Shown: piece by piece, positions 17,245 to 26,305 of the stretch
How positions within the stretch are numbered: position 1 is the stretch's first letter
Layout: each line of letters opens with the position of its first letter
Origin: Nannocystis punicea
Lineage (GTDB): Bacteria; Myxococcota_A; Polyangia; Nannocystales; Nannocystaceae
NCBI RefSeq assembly: GCF_026965555.1
Contig: NZ_CP114040.1
Span: forward strand, 3,782,001 to 3,846,000
Length of the DNA stretch: 64,000 nt
Reading direction: 5' to 3'
Notes under the pieces: generated by a model
What the model was told of the DNA's origin: nothing
The model's database searches: none
What the model saw: only the letters and a program-made list of their open reading frames with translations
Program-made: the position numbers and the translations under genes

Positions 17245-19014
17245 ATGACTTACGCTTCGCTTGCTCGCGCTGGAATTTCGCTCACGTGTGTCGCGGTGCT
17301 CACCGGTTGCGGCGACGCCGGCGGCACTTCGGCCTCCGACGGCAGCTCTCTCGCGAGCACGGGCGAGACTGCAGCGGAGACGGCGAGCGAGCCGACCGGC
17401 ACCACGCCTGGCGGCGGCAGCGACAGCGACAGCGAAAGCGACGGCCCGACCGGCAGCGGCACCGAGGGCTCGGCGGGGACCGTCAGCGCGGGCAGCGACA
17501 CCGCGCCGGACACGGGCTCGACCGGCGCGACGATGGGCGTCACCGAGGGCTCGGGCGAGTGCGGCAACGGCGTGCTGGAGCCCGGCGAGCAGTGCGACGA
17601 CGGCAACCTGGCCGACGGCGACGGCTGCGAGTCGAGCTGCCTTTTGCCGCACACCTGCGGCGACGGCAAGCACGAGGTCGGCGAGGCGTGCGACGACGGC
17701 AACACCGAAGACGGCGACGCGTGCAGCGCCGACTGTCAGGTCGAGACGCCGCCGCAGGTGTGCGGCAACGGTTCGGTCGAGAAGCCGGAGCTGTGCGACG
17801 ACGGCAACCGCAGCGACGGCGACGGCTGCGAGGCCGACTGCACGTTCACGCCGGCGGACTGCGGTAACGGCGAGATCGAGGCCGGCGAGGCGTGCGACGA
17901 CGGCAACCAGGTCGACGGCGGCGAGTTCGACTACTGCAAGAACGACTGCACCAAGCACCACCCGGTCGCCTGCGGCGCGCCGGTGAGCTACGCGGTGTGC
18001 GACGACGCGATCGACCTGGGCGACAAGACCGATCCGCGCGACGCCCTGCGCGCGCTCGGGGTGTGCGATCTGCAGGCCGAGGACTCGATCGTCGTCACCG
18101 CGTTCGAGTTCGACCCGGAGGCCCAGCCGGACACCTGGCAGGTGGCGCGCGGCTTCGGCAACTACGCGGCCGACCTCGACGGCGACCCGAACACGCCGCC
18201 GCAGCGGCTGTACGCGCCGCGCGAGGGGTCGGCGTTCCTGATGCTGTCGACGGGGACGATCGCGGCGCCGGACGTCGACGGGGTGGTGATCGAGGCCACC
18301 AACTCGCAGGTGAAGCACGGGGCCAACGGCAACTCCGGCGACGACGCGCTGCCGAGCCCGTTCAAGGCGGTCGACGGCAGCAACGACGGCGCTGGGGGCA
18401 CGCCGTTCGTCGGCTGCGACAACGGGGTCCCGGGCGGCGACGGCGACTGCTCCGACACGCTGCAGGCGCAGTGGGAGAAGACCAACGGCAAGGTGAACGA
18501 CCGCATCTACTTCAGCTTCGAGACGGTGGTGCCGGCGGCGACCCACGGCTTCACGTTCGACTTCGTGTTCTGCTCGTCCGAGTGGCCGGGCTACGTCGGC
18601 ACGGTCTTCAACGACATGTTCTTCGTCTACCAGGTCGACCCGACGCCCGACGACCCGAACGCCAACCCGCCCGTCGACGCGTACAGCGGCAACGTCGCCT
18701 TCATCCCCGATCCCGACGACGCGACGAAGGGGCTGCCGTTGACGATCACCGCGCTCGACACGTACTTCGACGGCCCCGGCTACACCAAGGCCGAGCCCCA
18801 GCTGTGGGGCACCGGCTTCGAGGGGCACGCCTGCTCGGACTGGTTCACCGCCCGCGGCGGGGTCCAGCCCGGCGCCGAGATCACCGTCGGCTTCTTCCTC
18901 GCCGACATGTCCGACGCCAACTGGGCCACTGTCGCGCTGCTCGACGCGTTCCGCTGGGACTGCGAGGGCTGCGTGCCGAGCGAGGCCGACGACTGCGGGA
19001 TCAAGCCGCAGTGA
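17245..19014 (+). CDS. Lipoprotein with four DUF4215 repeats and a choice-of-anchor-type C-terminal domain
   Basis: 589 residues. The signal peptide ends LTGC (cysteine about residue 22), followed by a Ser/Gly/Thr linker to ~105. Four DUF4215 repeats follow (CGNGVLEPGEQCDDGN, CGDGKHEVGEACDDGN, CGNGSVEKPELCDDGN, CGNGEIEAGEACDDGN; ~107-230). The remaining ~350 residues form a beta-rich extracellular domain with FDFVFCSSEWPGYVGTVFND, FFVYQVD and ALLDAFRWDCEGC, the pattern of 'choice-of-anchor L' type surface domains. The window thus holds two DUF4215 lipoproteins with unrelated C-terminal heads. Function is presumed surface binding or adhesion. Confidence 0.82.
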   Translation: MTYASLARAGISLTCVAVLTGCGDAGGTSASDGSSLASTGETAAETASEPTGTTPGGGSDSDSESDGPTGSGTEGSAGTVSAGSDTAPDTGSTGATMGVTEGSGECGNGVLEPGEQCDDGNLADGDGCESSCLLPHTCGDGKHEVGEACDDGNTEDGDACSADCQVETPPQVCGNGSVEKPELCDDGNRSDGDGCEADCTFTPADCGNGEIEAGEACDDGNQVDGGEFDYCKNDCTKHHPVACGAPVSYAVCDDAIDLGDKTDPRDALRALGVCDLQAEDSIVVTAFEFDPEAQPDTWQVARGFGNYAADLDGDPNTPPQRLYAPREGSAFLMLSTGTIAAPDVDGVVIEATNSQVKHGANGNSGDDALPSPFKAVDGSNDGAGGTPFVGCDNGVPGGDGDCSDTLQAQWEKTNGKVNDRIYFSFETVVPAATHGFTFDFVFCSSEWPGYVGTVFNDMFFVYQVDPTPDDPNANPPVDAYSGNVAFIPDPDDATKGLPLTITALDTYFDGPGYTKAEPQLWGTGFEGHACSDWFTARGGVQPGAEITVGFFLADMSDANWATVALLDAFRWDCEGCVPSEADDCGIKPQ

Positions 19015-19035
19015 GGCGGAAGTTCACTGGCTCGA

Positions 19036-19075
19036 ATGGACATGTTGTAAGAGACATGTTTGAAGGGACATCGCG
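19036..19075. repeat. gacatgtt direct repeats of the GGACATGTCC family
   Basis: ggacatgttg, agacatgttt and gggacatc follow within 40 bp, starting 22 bp after the stop at 19014. They do not form a strong hairpin but belong to the same family as the elements after other genes. Confidence 0.45.
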
Positions 19076-19196
19076 GCGCGGAGGCGCGCGGGGCCGGCGG
19101 TCGGCCGACGCGGGCGGCGGCGCTCGTGGCGAGCGTGGCGCGTGAACGGAGTTCGGCGCCGCAGCGGAGCGAGCGGGCGCCTGTTAGCATCGAGGA

Positions 19197-20309
19197 GTGA
19201 TTCGTCGGCGAGTCCTCGGGGCGGTGGTGATGGTGTTGCTCGGGTGTCGGCCGCAGGCGAGCGCGACCGCGGCGCCCGAGGCGGTGCAGACCGCTGCGTC
19301 GACGTCGACGGCGGCCGGCGAGGCCGCGCCGCCCGCGGCCGTACCGGAGGCGGAGGCGCCGGCGTCCGTCGGCGAGCCGGCGTTGCCGGACGCGCCGGCG
19401 TTCGCGGCGGGCCCGTTCGAGGTGCAGCTCGGCAAGAAGCGGCCGGTGCCGGCGAGCCAGGCGGTGCGCAAGCACCGGGGCCAGGAGATGCAGGACCACG
19501 CGTGGGCGGCGGGCTGGACCGCCGACGGGGCAGCGTTCGCCTATTGCACGATCGTCAGCGGCGAAGATTGCAAGCTGTGCACGTTCGTCGGCATGGACGG
19601 CGCGAAGGAGGAGCTGGTGAGCGGCGCGCAGTGCTGGGCCGGCAAGACGGCGACGAAGCTCAAGGAGAGCGCGCTGCGGGCTCGCCTGGCCGAGCGCGGG
19701 GTGGCGGTGCGCGACGGGACGTGGGCGCACGGCGGCGAGCTGGTGGTCACTGCGCGCGAGCTGCTCGGGGCGCCGGACGCGGGCGGGCAGGCGCGAGGGA
19801 TCCTCAAGGTCGGCGCTGCGCGGCGCGACGGCACTGCCGCCGGCGAGGCCCATGAGGTCGTGTCGTGCGACAGCACCAAGGAGGGCCTGTACTGCCAGCT
19901 CGAGGCTCACGCGGAGGTCCTGGCGCAGTCGCCCGACGGGCAGACTGTGGCGATCCTCTCGCACACGTGGGCGGGCGAGTGGAGCGACACGTTCCAGCTG
20001 GCGCTGATGCCGGCAGGGCGCCTGGCGGCCGCGGCGTACCAGCAACAGGGGCTCGACGCGCTGGGTCGGCAGGACTTCGCCGCCGCGGCGACCGCGTTCG
20101 TCGCGGCGACGCACGCGGACCCCTCCGCGTGGAAGGGCCCGTACAACCTCGCCTGCGCGTACGCCCGCGCCGGAGACGAGCGCGCCCGGCCGGCCCTGCG
20201 CTTGGCAGTGGAGCGCGGCGGCGAGGCGGTGCGCAAGAAGGCGGCGACCGACAAGGACCTCGACGGCGTGCGCGCGCAGGCGTGGTTCGCGGCGACGCTC
20301 GAGCCATGA
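19197..20309 (+). CDS. Predicted lipoprotein with C-terminal TPR-like repeats
   Basis: 370 residues from a GTG start directly after cgagga; a -10-like tagcat (19185-19190) suggests a nearly leaderless message. The signal peptide ends LLGC (lipobox cysteine near residue 17), followed by an Ala/Pro/Glu linker (20-65). A middle domain has TADGAAFAYCTIVSGEDCKLC and SPDGQTVAILSHTW, like beta-propeller sensor segments. A single TPR-type pair closes the protein (AYQQQGLDALGRQDFAAAA, AYNLACAYARAGDERARP). Function unknown. The small gene at 20319 follows after 9 bp and is probably cotranscribed. Confidence 0.75.
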   Translation: MIRRRVLGAVVMVLLGCRPQASATAAPEAVQTAASTSTAAGEAAPPAAVPEAEAPASVGEPALPDAPAFAAGPFEVQLGKKRPVPASQAVRKHRGQEMQDHAWAAGWTADGAAFAYCTIVSGEDCKLCTFVGMDGAKEELVSGAQCWAGKTATKLKESALRARLAERGVAVRDGTWAHGGELVVTARELLGAPDAGGQARGILKVGAARRDGTAAGEAHEVVSCDSTKEGLYCQLEAHAEVLAQSPDGQTVAILSHTWAGEWSDTFQLALMPAGRLAAAAYQQQGLDALGRQDFAAAATAFVAATHADPSAWKGPYNLACAYARAGDERARPALRLAVERGGEAVRKKAATDKDLDGVRAQAWFAATLEP

Positions 20310-20318
20310 ACGACGGCG

Positions 20319-20624
20319 GTGTTCCTGGCGCTCGCGTGGCCCGGGCGCTTCGTCATCGCGGAATTCTTCGATGTGCTGGATCCGGACTTCGTCGCGCGGC
20401 TGGAGGAGGCGGGCAGCGAGCAGTTCACCGTGTTCCACGACGTCCTCGGCGACTTCGCGGCGTTCGACGCCCGCCTGCGCGACGCGAGCGGCGAGCCGCG
20501 AGTGGTCGAGGGCTTCGACGACCGCACCTGGATCGAGCTCGTGTTGCGGCCGCAGGCGTCGACGAAGCGCTTCGAGGCGTGGCTCGAGCAGCGGATCGCG
20601 CGGATCAAGCTCGAGCTCGGGTGA
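20319..20624 (+). CDS. Small uncharacterised protein (101 residues)
   Basis: GTG start nine bases after the preceding stop. The sequence is acidic and globular, with FFDVLDPDFVARLEEAG, WIELVLRP and a helical C-terminus EAWLEQRIARIKLELG. No family is recognised. Codon use matches its neighbours and it ends 10 bp before the convergent acetyl-CoA hydrolase stop, leaving no room for another gene, so it is probably real. Confidence 0.6.
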   Translation: MFLALAWPGRFVIAEFFDVLDPDFVARLEEAGSEQFTVFHDVLGDFAAFDARLRDASGEPRVVEGFDDRTWIELVLRPQASTKRFEAWLEQRIARIKLELG

Positions 20625-20633
20625 GCTGCGGCC

Positions 20634-22568
20634 TCACGCGGTCACGCGCAGCGCCAGGGACAGCAGCCGCGACTCCAGCCACTCCTGCGGGCCTTGCGGG
20701 CGCTCCAGCTGCATGCGCTGCAGCGCCTCGGCGTCGTCCGTCGAGCGGCCGGTCATCGCGCGCACGGCGATCTGCAGCTTGTGATCGGTGTGGGCCTTGA
20801 GCCACGCGAGCGCCTTCGCCAGCCGCTGCTCGACGGGCGTGAAGTCGCTGCCGAGCGGATAGTCGGGCAGGGTGCCGGCGGCCCGGTGCGGGGCCAGGCG
20901 CTCGCGCAGCGCCTCGGGCGTGTTCTCGGCCCAGCGGGGCGGCGCCGCGAAGTCGCGCCGCAGCTTGCCGTTCGCCTGGGCCGTGGCGACGAGCCCGGCC
21001 TGAAAGCGGGCGTCGGTGATCGCCGCCATGGCGATCGCGCAGTCCTCGTCGGCGCGGCCGCGCACGTCGGCGACGCCGTACTCGCTGACGTAGACGTCGC
21101 GCAGGTGGCGAGGGATGGTCGTGTGGCCGTAGCTCCACACCACGTTCGAGGTGGTGCGGCCGCCGCTGTCGCGGGTGGCCCGCAGCAGCAAGACCGAGCG
21201 CGCGTCGGGCAGCGCGTGGGCCATGGCGACGAAGTTGTACTGCCCACCGACGCCGGAGACGACGCGGCCGCTCTCGAGCGCGTCGGAGGTCGCGGCGCCG
21301 AGGGCCGTCGCCATCATGCAGGTGTTGAAGAAGCGGGCCTCGCGGCGCTGCAATCGCTTGAGCGGCTCGTCCGGGCCGTCGAGGTCGTTGATCGCGCTGA
21401 CGCGGCGCATGCCGATCGCGCGCCGCTCGTCGTCGGGCAGCTCGCGCAGCCAGGCGTAGAGCTCCGGCGAGCCGAGGTAGAAGGCCCCGTGGAGGAACTC
21501 GCCGTCGCGCGCGAGCCGGGCGCGATCGTCGGCGTCGGCCGAGCCGTCGGCCAGGCGCTGCATCAACGCGAGGTCGTCGACGACCTTGCGCTTGAGGACG
21601 CCGACCTGCACGAGGCGGCGGAAGCCCTCGTTGATCATCTCGCTGCAGCCGTACAGACCGGACGCGAATGGGGTGAGCGCGGGGTCGTCGGCGTGCGGCG
21701 AGCCGAGCGCGCGCAAGATCTGGCGATACGAAGGGTTGTCGGTGTGACGCAACACCAGCGCGTGGGACAGGGCGTCGGCCAGCGCGCCGATGCCGATCTG
21801 CAGGGTGCCGCCGTCGCGCACGAGGGTGCTGGCGTGGAAGCCGATCGCGTAGTCGGCGTCGCCGACGGGCTGGCGCGGCAGGCCGAACAGTCGCGGGTGC
21901 GGGCCCGGCGGCGCGACCACGACGTCGAACAGCTCGACCGGCACCGCGGCGCTGCCACCGAGCCACGGGAGGGCCGGATCGATCTCGGCGATCAGCAGCG
22001 GGCGCGGTCCGCCGCGCGCGGCCACTGCGTCGAGGGCGTCGAGGGTCACGTCGGTGTTGCACGACAGGGACAGCCGCGCCGGTGCGGCCTCGCCGGGCTC
22101 GCGCGCGACCTTCTGCACGATGCAGTTGAGCCCGCGCTCGGCCAGAGTGCGGGCGACGTGGGTGTAGTTGAGGCTGGTGTAGCGCCGCTGCGCCGCCGAC
22201 GAGCCGAGCAGCGCGCCGGATTGCAGGTAGAACTCCTCGACCTCGATATGAGGCGGCAACGCGTCGCGCCGCAGCGCCTCGACGTAGGCGAGGCGCGGGA
22301 AGTCGTCACCGAAGTGATTGCGCACGAAGGGCCCGAGGAAGCGCGCCTGCAGGCCGTCGCCGGGGTCGGGGGGGTCGAGCGAGAGCGCCGTGTAGAGGTG
22401 CAGCGGGCGCGATGGGTCGGCGGCGACGCGGCGAACCAAGGCGTTGAGCAGGCGATGCGGCTTGCCGAGGCCGAGCGGGGCGCCGACGTGCAGCGGGCCG
22501 GGCACGCGCGCGAGCAGGGCGTCGACGGTGTCGTCGAGCGAGGCGAGGAACGTCGGCGCGGGGCGCAT
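20634..22568 (-). CDS. Acetyl-CoA hydrolase/transferase family protein
   Basis: 644 residues. The C-terminal half carries the family signatures LYGCSEMINEGF (CoA-transferase glutamate region), FFNTCMMATALGAATSDALESG, SGVGGQYNFVAMAHALP and SNVVWSYGHTTIPRHLRDVYVSEYGVADVRG. The N-terminal half has the first CoA-transferase fold (HVGAPLGLGKPHRLLNAL). Members hydrolyse acetyl-CoA or move CoA between acetate, succinate or butyrate. This protein is longer than the usual ~500 residues through an N-terminal extension and an insert near 320-400. The exact acceptor is not predictable. It is monocistronic, with divergent promoters toward 22686. Confidence 0.88.
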   Translation of the reverse strand: MRPAPTFLASLDDTVDALLARVPGPLHVGAPLGLGKPHRLLNALVRRVAADPSRPLHLYTALSLDPPDPGDGLQARFLGPFVRNHFGDDFPRLAYVEALRRDALPPHIEVEEFYLQSGALLGSSAAQRRYTSLNYTHVARTLAERGLNCIVQKVAREPGEAAPARLSLSCNTDVTLDALDAVAARGGPRPLLIAEIDPALPWLGGSAAVPVELFDVVVAPPGPHPRLFGLPRQPVGDADYAIGFHASTLVRDGGTLQIGIGALADALSHALVLRHTDNPSYRQILRALGSPHADDPALTPFASGLYGCSEMINEGFRRLVQVGVLKRKVVDDLALMQRLADGSADADDRARLARDGEFLHGAFYLGSPELYAWLRELPDDERRAIGMRRVSAINDLDGPDEPLKRLQRREARFFNTCMMATALGAATSDALESGRVVSGVGGQYNFVAMAHALPDARSVLLLRATRDSGGRTTSNVVWSYGHTTIPRHLRDVYVSEYGVADVRGRADEDCAIAMAAITDARFQAGLVATAQANGKLRRDFAAPPRWAENTPEALRERLAPHRAAGTLPDYPLGSDFTPVEQRLAKALAWLKAHTDHKLQIAVRAMTGRSTDDAEALQRMQLERPQGPQEWLESRLLSLALRVTA

Positions 22569-22685
22569 GCCGGTAGCCTAGCGCCTTCGTCATCGCGGCG
22601 CCGATGGAGGACCGTTCATCGCCGACGGCGGTCCTCGCGGCCGACGCGGTGACGAGGCCGCGCGTGTCCGTTACTCTGCAGGCCC

Positions 22686-23270
22686 ATGGACCCCGTCGTC
22701 TATCCTGTCCGCACCCCGCTCGCGTACTGGCTCGTCGTCGGCGCGCTGTTCGGGCTCGCTGCGGGGGCCGGCTATCTCTGCCTGCTCGCGCTGGGCCAGG
22801 GCGTGGTTTCGTGGAAGATCGTCGGCCTCGGAGGCCTCGTCGTCGCGGCGCCGGTGATCTATTTCCTCGCCACCGCGGAGTACCGGGCGCGCGGCGAGAT
22901 CCGCGTCGGCACCGCGCAGGTCGAGGTCCCGGACGCGCGCGGCGAGGTGGTGCGCTTCGCCAGCGCCGCGTTGGAGCTGAAGATCACGCGGGTGATCGTC
23001 CGCTTCATGTTCACGGTCGTGCCGGTCGGAGAGGTGCCGCGCGGGATGGTGATCGAGCTGCGCGAGGGCGGCAGGCGGCGCCGGATCTCCAGCTTGACCC
23101 TCGTCGATCCGCAGCACGGCGAGGCGCTCGTCGCCGATCTCGAGCGCGTGCGCCAGGGCCTGCCGCCGCAGGGCCCGCGCGCGCCGCAGGGCCCGACGAC
23201 GCGCCGGCCGCAGCGCCCGCGGGACGAGTTCGAGGCGCAGCTCGAGCGCGAGCTGGCGGCGATGGACTGA
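22686..23270 (+). CDS. Two-helix membrane protein, unknown function
   Basis: 194 residues. Two transmembrane helices (about residues 14-37 and 44-62) are followed by a ~70-residue cytosolic beta-rich domain (YRARGEIRVGTAQVEVPDAR) that could be PH-like, and a basic, Pro/Arg/Gln-rich tail. No family recognised. A tactct box 8-9 bases before the ATG could be a -10 for a near-leaderless message. Confidence 0.7.
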   Translation: MDPVVYPVRTPLAYWLVVGALFGLAAGAGYLCLLALGQGVVSWKIVGLGGLVVAAPVIYFLATAEYRARGEIRVGTAQVEVPDARGEVVRFASAALELKITRVIVRFMFTVVPVGEVPRGMVIELREGGRRRRISSLTLVDPQHGEALVADLERVRQGLPPQGPRAPQGPTTRRPQRPRDEFEAQLERELAAMD

Positions 23271-23607
23271 CGGGCCGGGCGAATCGCTGGACTCGCGAGG
23301 CGCGAGTCGTTCGCTCCTCGCGGCGTTGCGGCGAGCTCATGCGCGTCGACCCCGATCCTCGTCGGCTGCGAAGTTCAGTTCGTCCGGGGCCACGGCCGGG
23401 GCCGGTAAGGGCGGGCCGCGCATTGTGCGCTGCTGCGGCTCTCCTGGCGAACCGGGCCGCGAAATTTTTTTTTCGTGTCGCCGGGTCGGCCGTGTCGAAA
23501 ACGGCTCGGCGGAAACGACTCATCTCGTGAGCACGGCCGCAGGTGCCGCCCAGGCAGGGCCGGGGTTCATCCCAACGTCAACACGGCACATCACCAAGGA
23601 AAACACC
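23271..23607. other. 337-bp intergenic region
   Basis: No gene. A run of nine T at 23464-23472 (gaaattttttttt) stands out in this GC-rich sequence and may be a terminator tract for the upstream gene, although the stem before it is weak. The last bases hold the aagga ribosome-binding site of the VOC gene. Confidence 0.4.
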
Positions 23608-24111
23608 ATGGCAGCCAAGATCAAGCAGCGGATCTCCACCTTCCTCTGGTTCGACCATCAGGCCGAGGAGGCGGCGAGCTTCTACACCTCGATCTTCCCC
23701 AACTCGAGCATCGGCAAGATCACGCGCTACAGCGAGGAGAGCAGCGTCCCCGGCGCGCCGAAGCCGGGCACGGTCATGACCGTGGGCTTCACCCTCGACG
23801 GCATCGAGTTCGGCGCGATCAACGGCGGGCCGCACTTCAAGTTCACCGAGGCCATCTCGCTGGTCGTGCACTGCGAGACCCAGGCCGAGGTCGATCACTA
23901 TTGGGACCGCCTGGGCGAGGGCGGCGACCCGAAGGCGCAGCAGTGCGGGTGGCTCAAGGACAAGTTCGGTGTGTCGTGGCAGGTCGTGCCGGACGCGCTG
24001 TTCGAGGTGCTCGAAGATCCCGACCCGGCGCGGGGCAAGCGGGCCACCGCGGCGTTGATGCAGATGAAGAAGCTCGACATCGACGCCCTGCGCAAGGCCG
24101 CGGCCGGGTGA
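23608..24111 (+). CDS. VOC-family protein (PhnB / 3-demethylubiquinone methyltransferase-like)
   Basis: 167 residues from the ATG at 23608, 8 bases after aagga. It is the PhnB-like VOC fold: ISTFLWFDHQAEEAASFYTS at the N-terminus, GTVMTVGFTLDGIEFGAING in the middle, and ALMQMKKLDIDALRKA at the C-terminus. The W-L-K-D-K-F-G-V-S-W-Q-V-V-P segment is highly characteristic. The members' biochemical role is mostly unknown despite the methyltransferase name. Monocistronic. Confidence 0.9.
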   Translation: MAAKIKQRISTFLWFDHQAEEAASFYTSIFPNSSIGKITRYSEESSVPGAPKPGTVMTVGFTLDGIEFGAINGGPHFKFTEAISLVVHCETQAEVDHYWDRLGEGGDPKAQQCGWLKDKFGVSWQVVPDALFEVLEDPDPARGKRATAALMQMKKLDIDALRKAAAG

Positions 24112-24225
24112 CTCTCGGCGGTCCGTGACCGGTCGGCGGGATCCGCCGGAGCGCCGGCGGAACTCGCAGCGCGGGGGTCTCGGCGACCGAAAAGGCCAGT
24201 GGTTTCGCTGGCACATCGGTTGCTT

Positions 24226-26220
24226 ATGAGGTCGGCGATGCCGCTTCACGACGACAGACCTCCCCGGCGCCTGGCGCTGCGAACCGTCACCACCCTCGCG
24301 CTCGTCGCCGGCGCCGCGTGGGCCGTGCAAGGCGTGACGCGGACCCTCGCGCCGAGCAGCGACGACGCGCGCGCGCTCCCGGGGCCGCAGTTCGGCGCGG
24401 CGCTGCTGGGCCGGCTCGCCGACGAGCCGCGCCCGCCGTGTCGCTTCGCCGCGGGCACGCGCATGGCCTACGACGTGGTCGGCGAGACGCGGGTCGAGAT
24501 CGACTTCGCCCGCGTGAGCGACGGCGTCGACGCCGGCGCGAACGCCCAGGTCGAGGCCTCCCCGCCCGAGGCCCACCACGTCGAGCGCCGCTGGCACCTC
24601 GACCTTCTGGCGCTGGCCGAGGAGGACGGCGCCGGCGTGCTCGCGGCGCGGATCGCCGATCGCGGCGCGCGGGTGATCGGCGGCGAGGCCCCGGCGGCCG
24701 GATCGTCACCTGCACTTTCGGACATCTTCCTGATCCGCGTCGACGAGCGCTGTGCGATCCGCGAGTTCGGCTGGCGCAGCGCGGGTGACCTCGACGCCGC
24801 GCGCGAGCAGCAGCTCCTGGCCGGCGGGCTCGGCTTCTGGGCCCCGGCCGACCCCACCCGCGCGGCCAGCTACGTCGGCACCAATTTCGACGCCACCGGG
24901 CGCTACGCCGCCAGGTACCACTACGAGGACGGCCGGCTCGCCGGCGAGGCGGTGTCGTTCAGCCTCGGCCAGGCGGTCGCACGCGGAGCGACGGTCGGCG
25001 TCGAGATCCTCGGCTCGGAGATCGCGGTCGAGCTCGCCGACGACGTCTGGTTCGCGTCGCTGAGCTCGCAGCGCGAGCTGTCCTTCACCCTCGCGGGTCG
25101 CAGCTTCGGCACGCACTTCCGCGCGACGCGGGCGCAGCGGGCCGAGCCGGTCCCGTTCGCGCCGCAGATCGACCTGGCCGACGGCGGCTGGAGCTGGGGC
25201 GTCCTGCCCGCGCGCCCGCGCGACGCCAGCGCGGACTTCGCCGAGGAGCTGCGCGACCTGCCGCTGGCCGACGCGCTCGCCCGCTACCGCGAGCGCGTCG
25301 CCGGCGGCAAGCTGGGCGAGTACGGCGGCCTCCTGCGCGACTGGTTGCGGGCCAACCCCGGGCGCACCGGCGACGTCCTGGCGCTGCTGCGCAACGGTGA
25401 GTTCGCGGGCGAGCAGGTCGCGCGCGCCGGCCTGTTCTGGGCCCTGGGCGCGGCCAACACCGCCGAGGCCAGGGCCGCCCTGGTCGGCGTGCTGCGCGAG
25501 TGGCCCGACACGGCGCATCAGATCGCCGCAGCGCAGGCGCTGGCGATGGTCGAGCGGCCGACCGCCGAGATGATCGAGGTCGTGGCGCAGAGCGCCGGGC
25601 GCGACGATCTGCACGCGGTCGAGCGCGGCGCGATGGCGCTGGCCCTCGGCGCGCTCGCCCAGCGCAGCGAGGCCCACAGCCCCGAGATCGCCGCCCAGGC
25701 GCGGGCCGAGATCCGCGGCTGGCTGCGCGGCACCGCCGACGAGGCGCAGCTCGGCCACGCGCTGCTGGCCGCCGGCAACGCCGGGCACGAGGAGCTGGCC
25801 GCCGACATCCGCCCGTACCTCGATCACGACAGCGCGACGCTCCGCCGCCACGCCACGCACGCCCTGCGGAACATGTCCCCAGAGACAGCTTATCCGCGGC
25901 TCGAGGAGCGGCTCGGCGACGCCGATCGCACGGTCCGCACCAGCGCGCTCGAGACCGCGGCGACCCTCGCCCGGCGCACCGACCAGGCCCCGAGCGCGGC
26001 GATGATCGACCTCGCCGGCGCTCGCCTGACCCATTCCCACCAGGCCGAGGAGCGGGCCGCGGTGTCGCTGCTCGGCGAGGCGGCCCGCCGCGGCGACGCC
26101 CGGGCCGACGCCCTGCTGCGCGGCCACCTCGAGGCCCAGCTCGCCGATCCCGTGCGCGACCCGCAGCGCCTGGCCACCCTGGCTCGCAACACTCCGGCGC
26201 GCTGGCAGGCCGAGCGCTGA
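24226..26220 (+). CDS. Exported HEAT-repeat protein with beta-rich N-terminal domain
   Basis: About 664 residues. A single N-terminal hydrophobic helix (LALRTVTTLALVAGAAWAV) acts as signal or anchor. Residues ~65-320 are beta-rich (CRFAAGTRMAYDVVGETRVEI, RYAARYHYEDGRL). From ~335 to the end, helical hairpins of the HEAT/armadillo kind follow (ANTAEARAALVGVLREWP, DEAQLGHALLAAGNAGHEEL, DHDSATLRRHATHALRNM). The order 'beta domain then alpha-superhelix' recalls the N-terminal module of vitellogenin-type large lipid-transfer proteins; this is an inference from architecture. The segment RNMSPETAYPR is encoded by a GGACATGTCC-family sequence (25872-25886). In-frame alternatives exist: GTG at 24199 and ATG at 24238. 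Confidence 0.75.
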   Translation: MRSAMPLHDDRPPRRLALRTVTTLALVAGAAWAVQGVTRTLAPSSDDARALPGPQFGAALLGRLADEPRPPCRFAAGTRMAYDVVGETRVEIDFARVSDGVDAGANAQVEASPPEAHHVERRWHLDLLALAEEDGAGVLAARIADRGARVIGGEAPAAGSSPALSDIFLIRVDERCAIREFGWRSAGDLDAAREQQLLAGGLGFWAPADPTRAASYVGTNFDATGRYAARYHYEDGRLAGEAVSFSLGQAVARGATVGVEILGSEIAVELADDVWFASLSSQRELSFTLAGRSFGTHFRATRAQRAEPVPFAPQIDLADGGWSWGVLPARPRDASADFAEELRDLPLADALARYRERVAGGKLGEYGGLLRDWLRANPGRTGDVLALLRNGEFAGEQVARAGLFWALGAANTAEARAALVGVLREWPDTAHQIAAAQALAMVERPTAEMIEVVAQSAGRDDLHAVERGAMALALGALAQRSEAHSPEIAAQARAEIRGWLRGTADEAQLGHALLAAGNAGHEELAADIRPYLDHDSATLRRHATHALRNMSPETAYPRLEERLGDADRTVRTSALETAATLARRTDQAPSAAMIDLAGARLTHSHQAEERAAVSLLGEAARRGDARADALLRGHLEAQLADPVRDPQRLATLARNTPARWQAER

Positions 26221-26305
26221 CGCGAGAGCGGCGCCCCGCCGCGTGGCCGCAGCGCCGGGCCCGCAAGACACCGGCGCGCTGGCAGGCCGAGCGCCGACGC
26301 GAGCG
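26191..26305 (+). repeat. Direct duplication of the HEAT-gene 3' end
   Basis: About 36 bp covering the last codons, stop and first bases after it (ac-ccggcgcgctggcaggc...gacgcgag, from 26191) recur 78 bp downstream from 26269 with three changes, one of which destroys the stop. The offset is a multiple of three. Confidence 0.7.

Noticed and set aside
16956..17246. 96-codon minus-strand frame spanning the 72-bp duplication, with a repeated peptide
   Set aside because: The peptide repeat only reflects the DNA duplication; no start signal or known domain.
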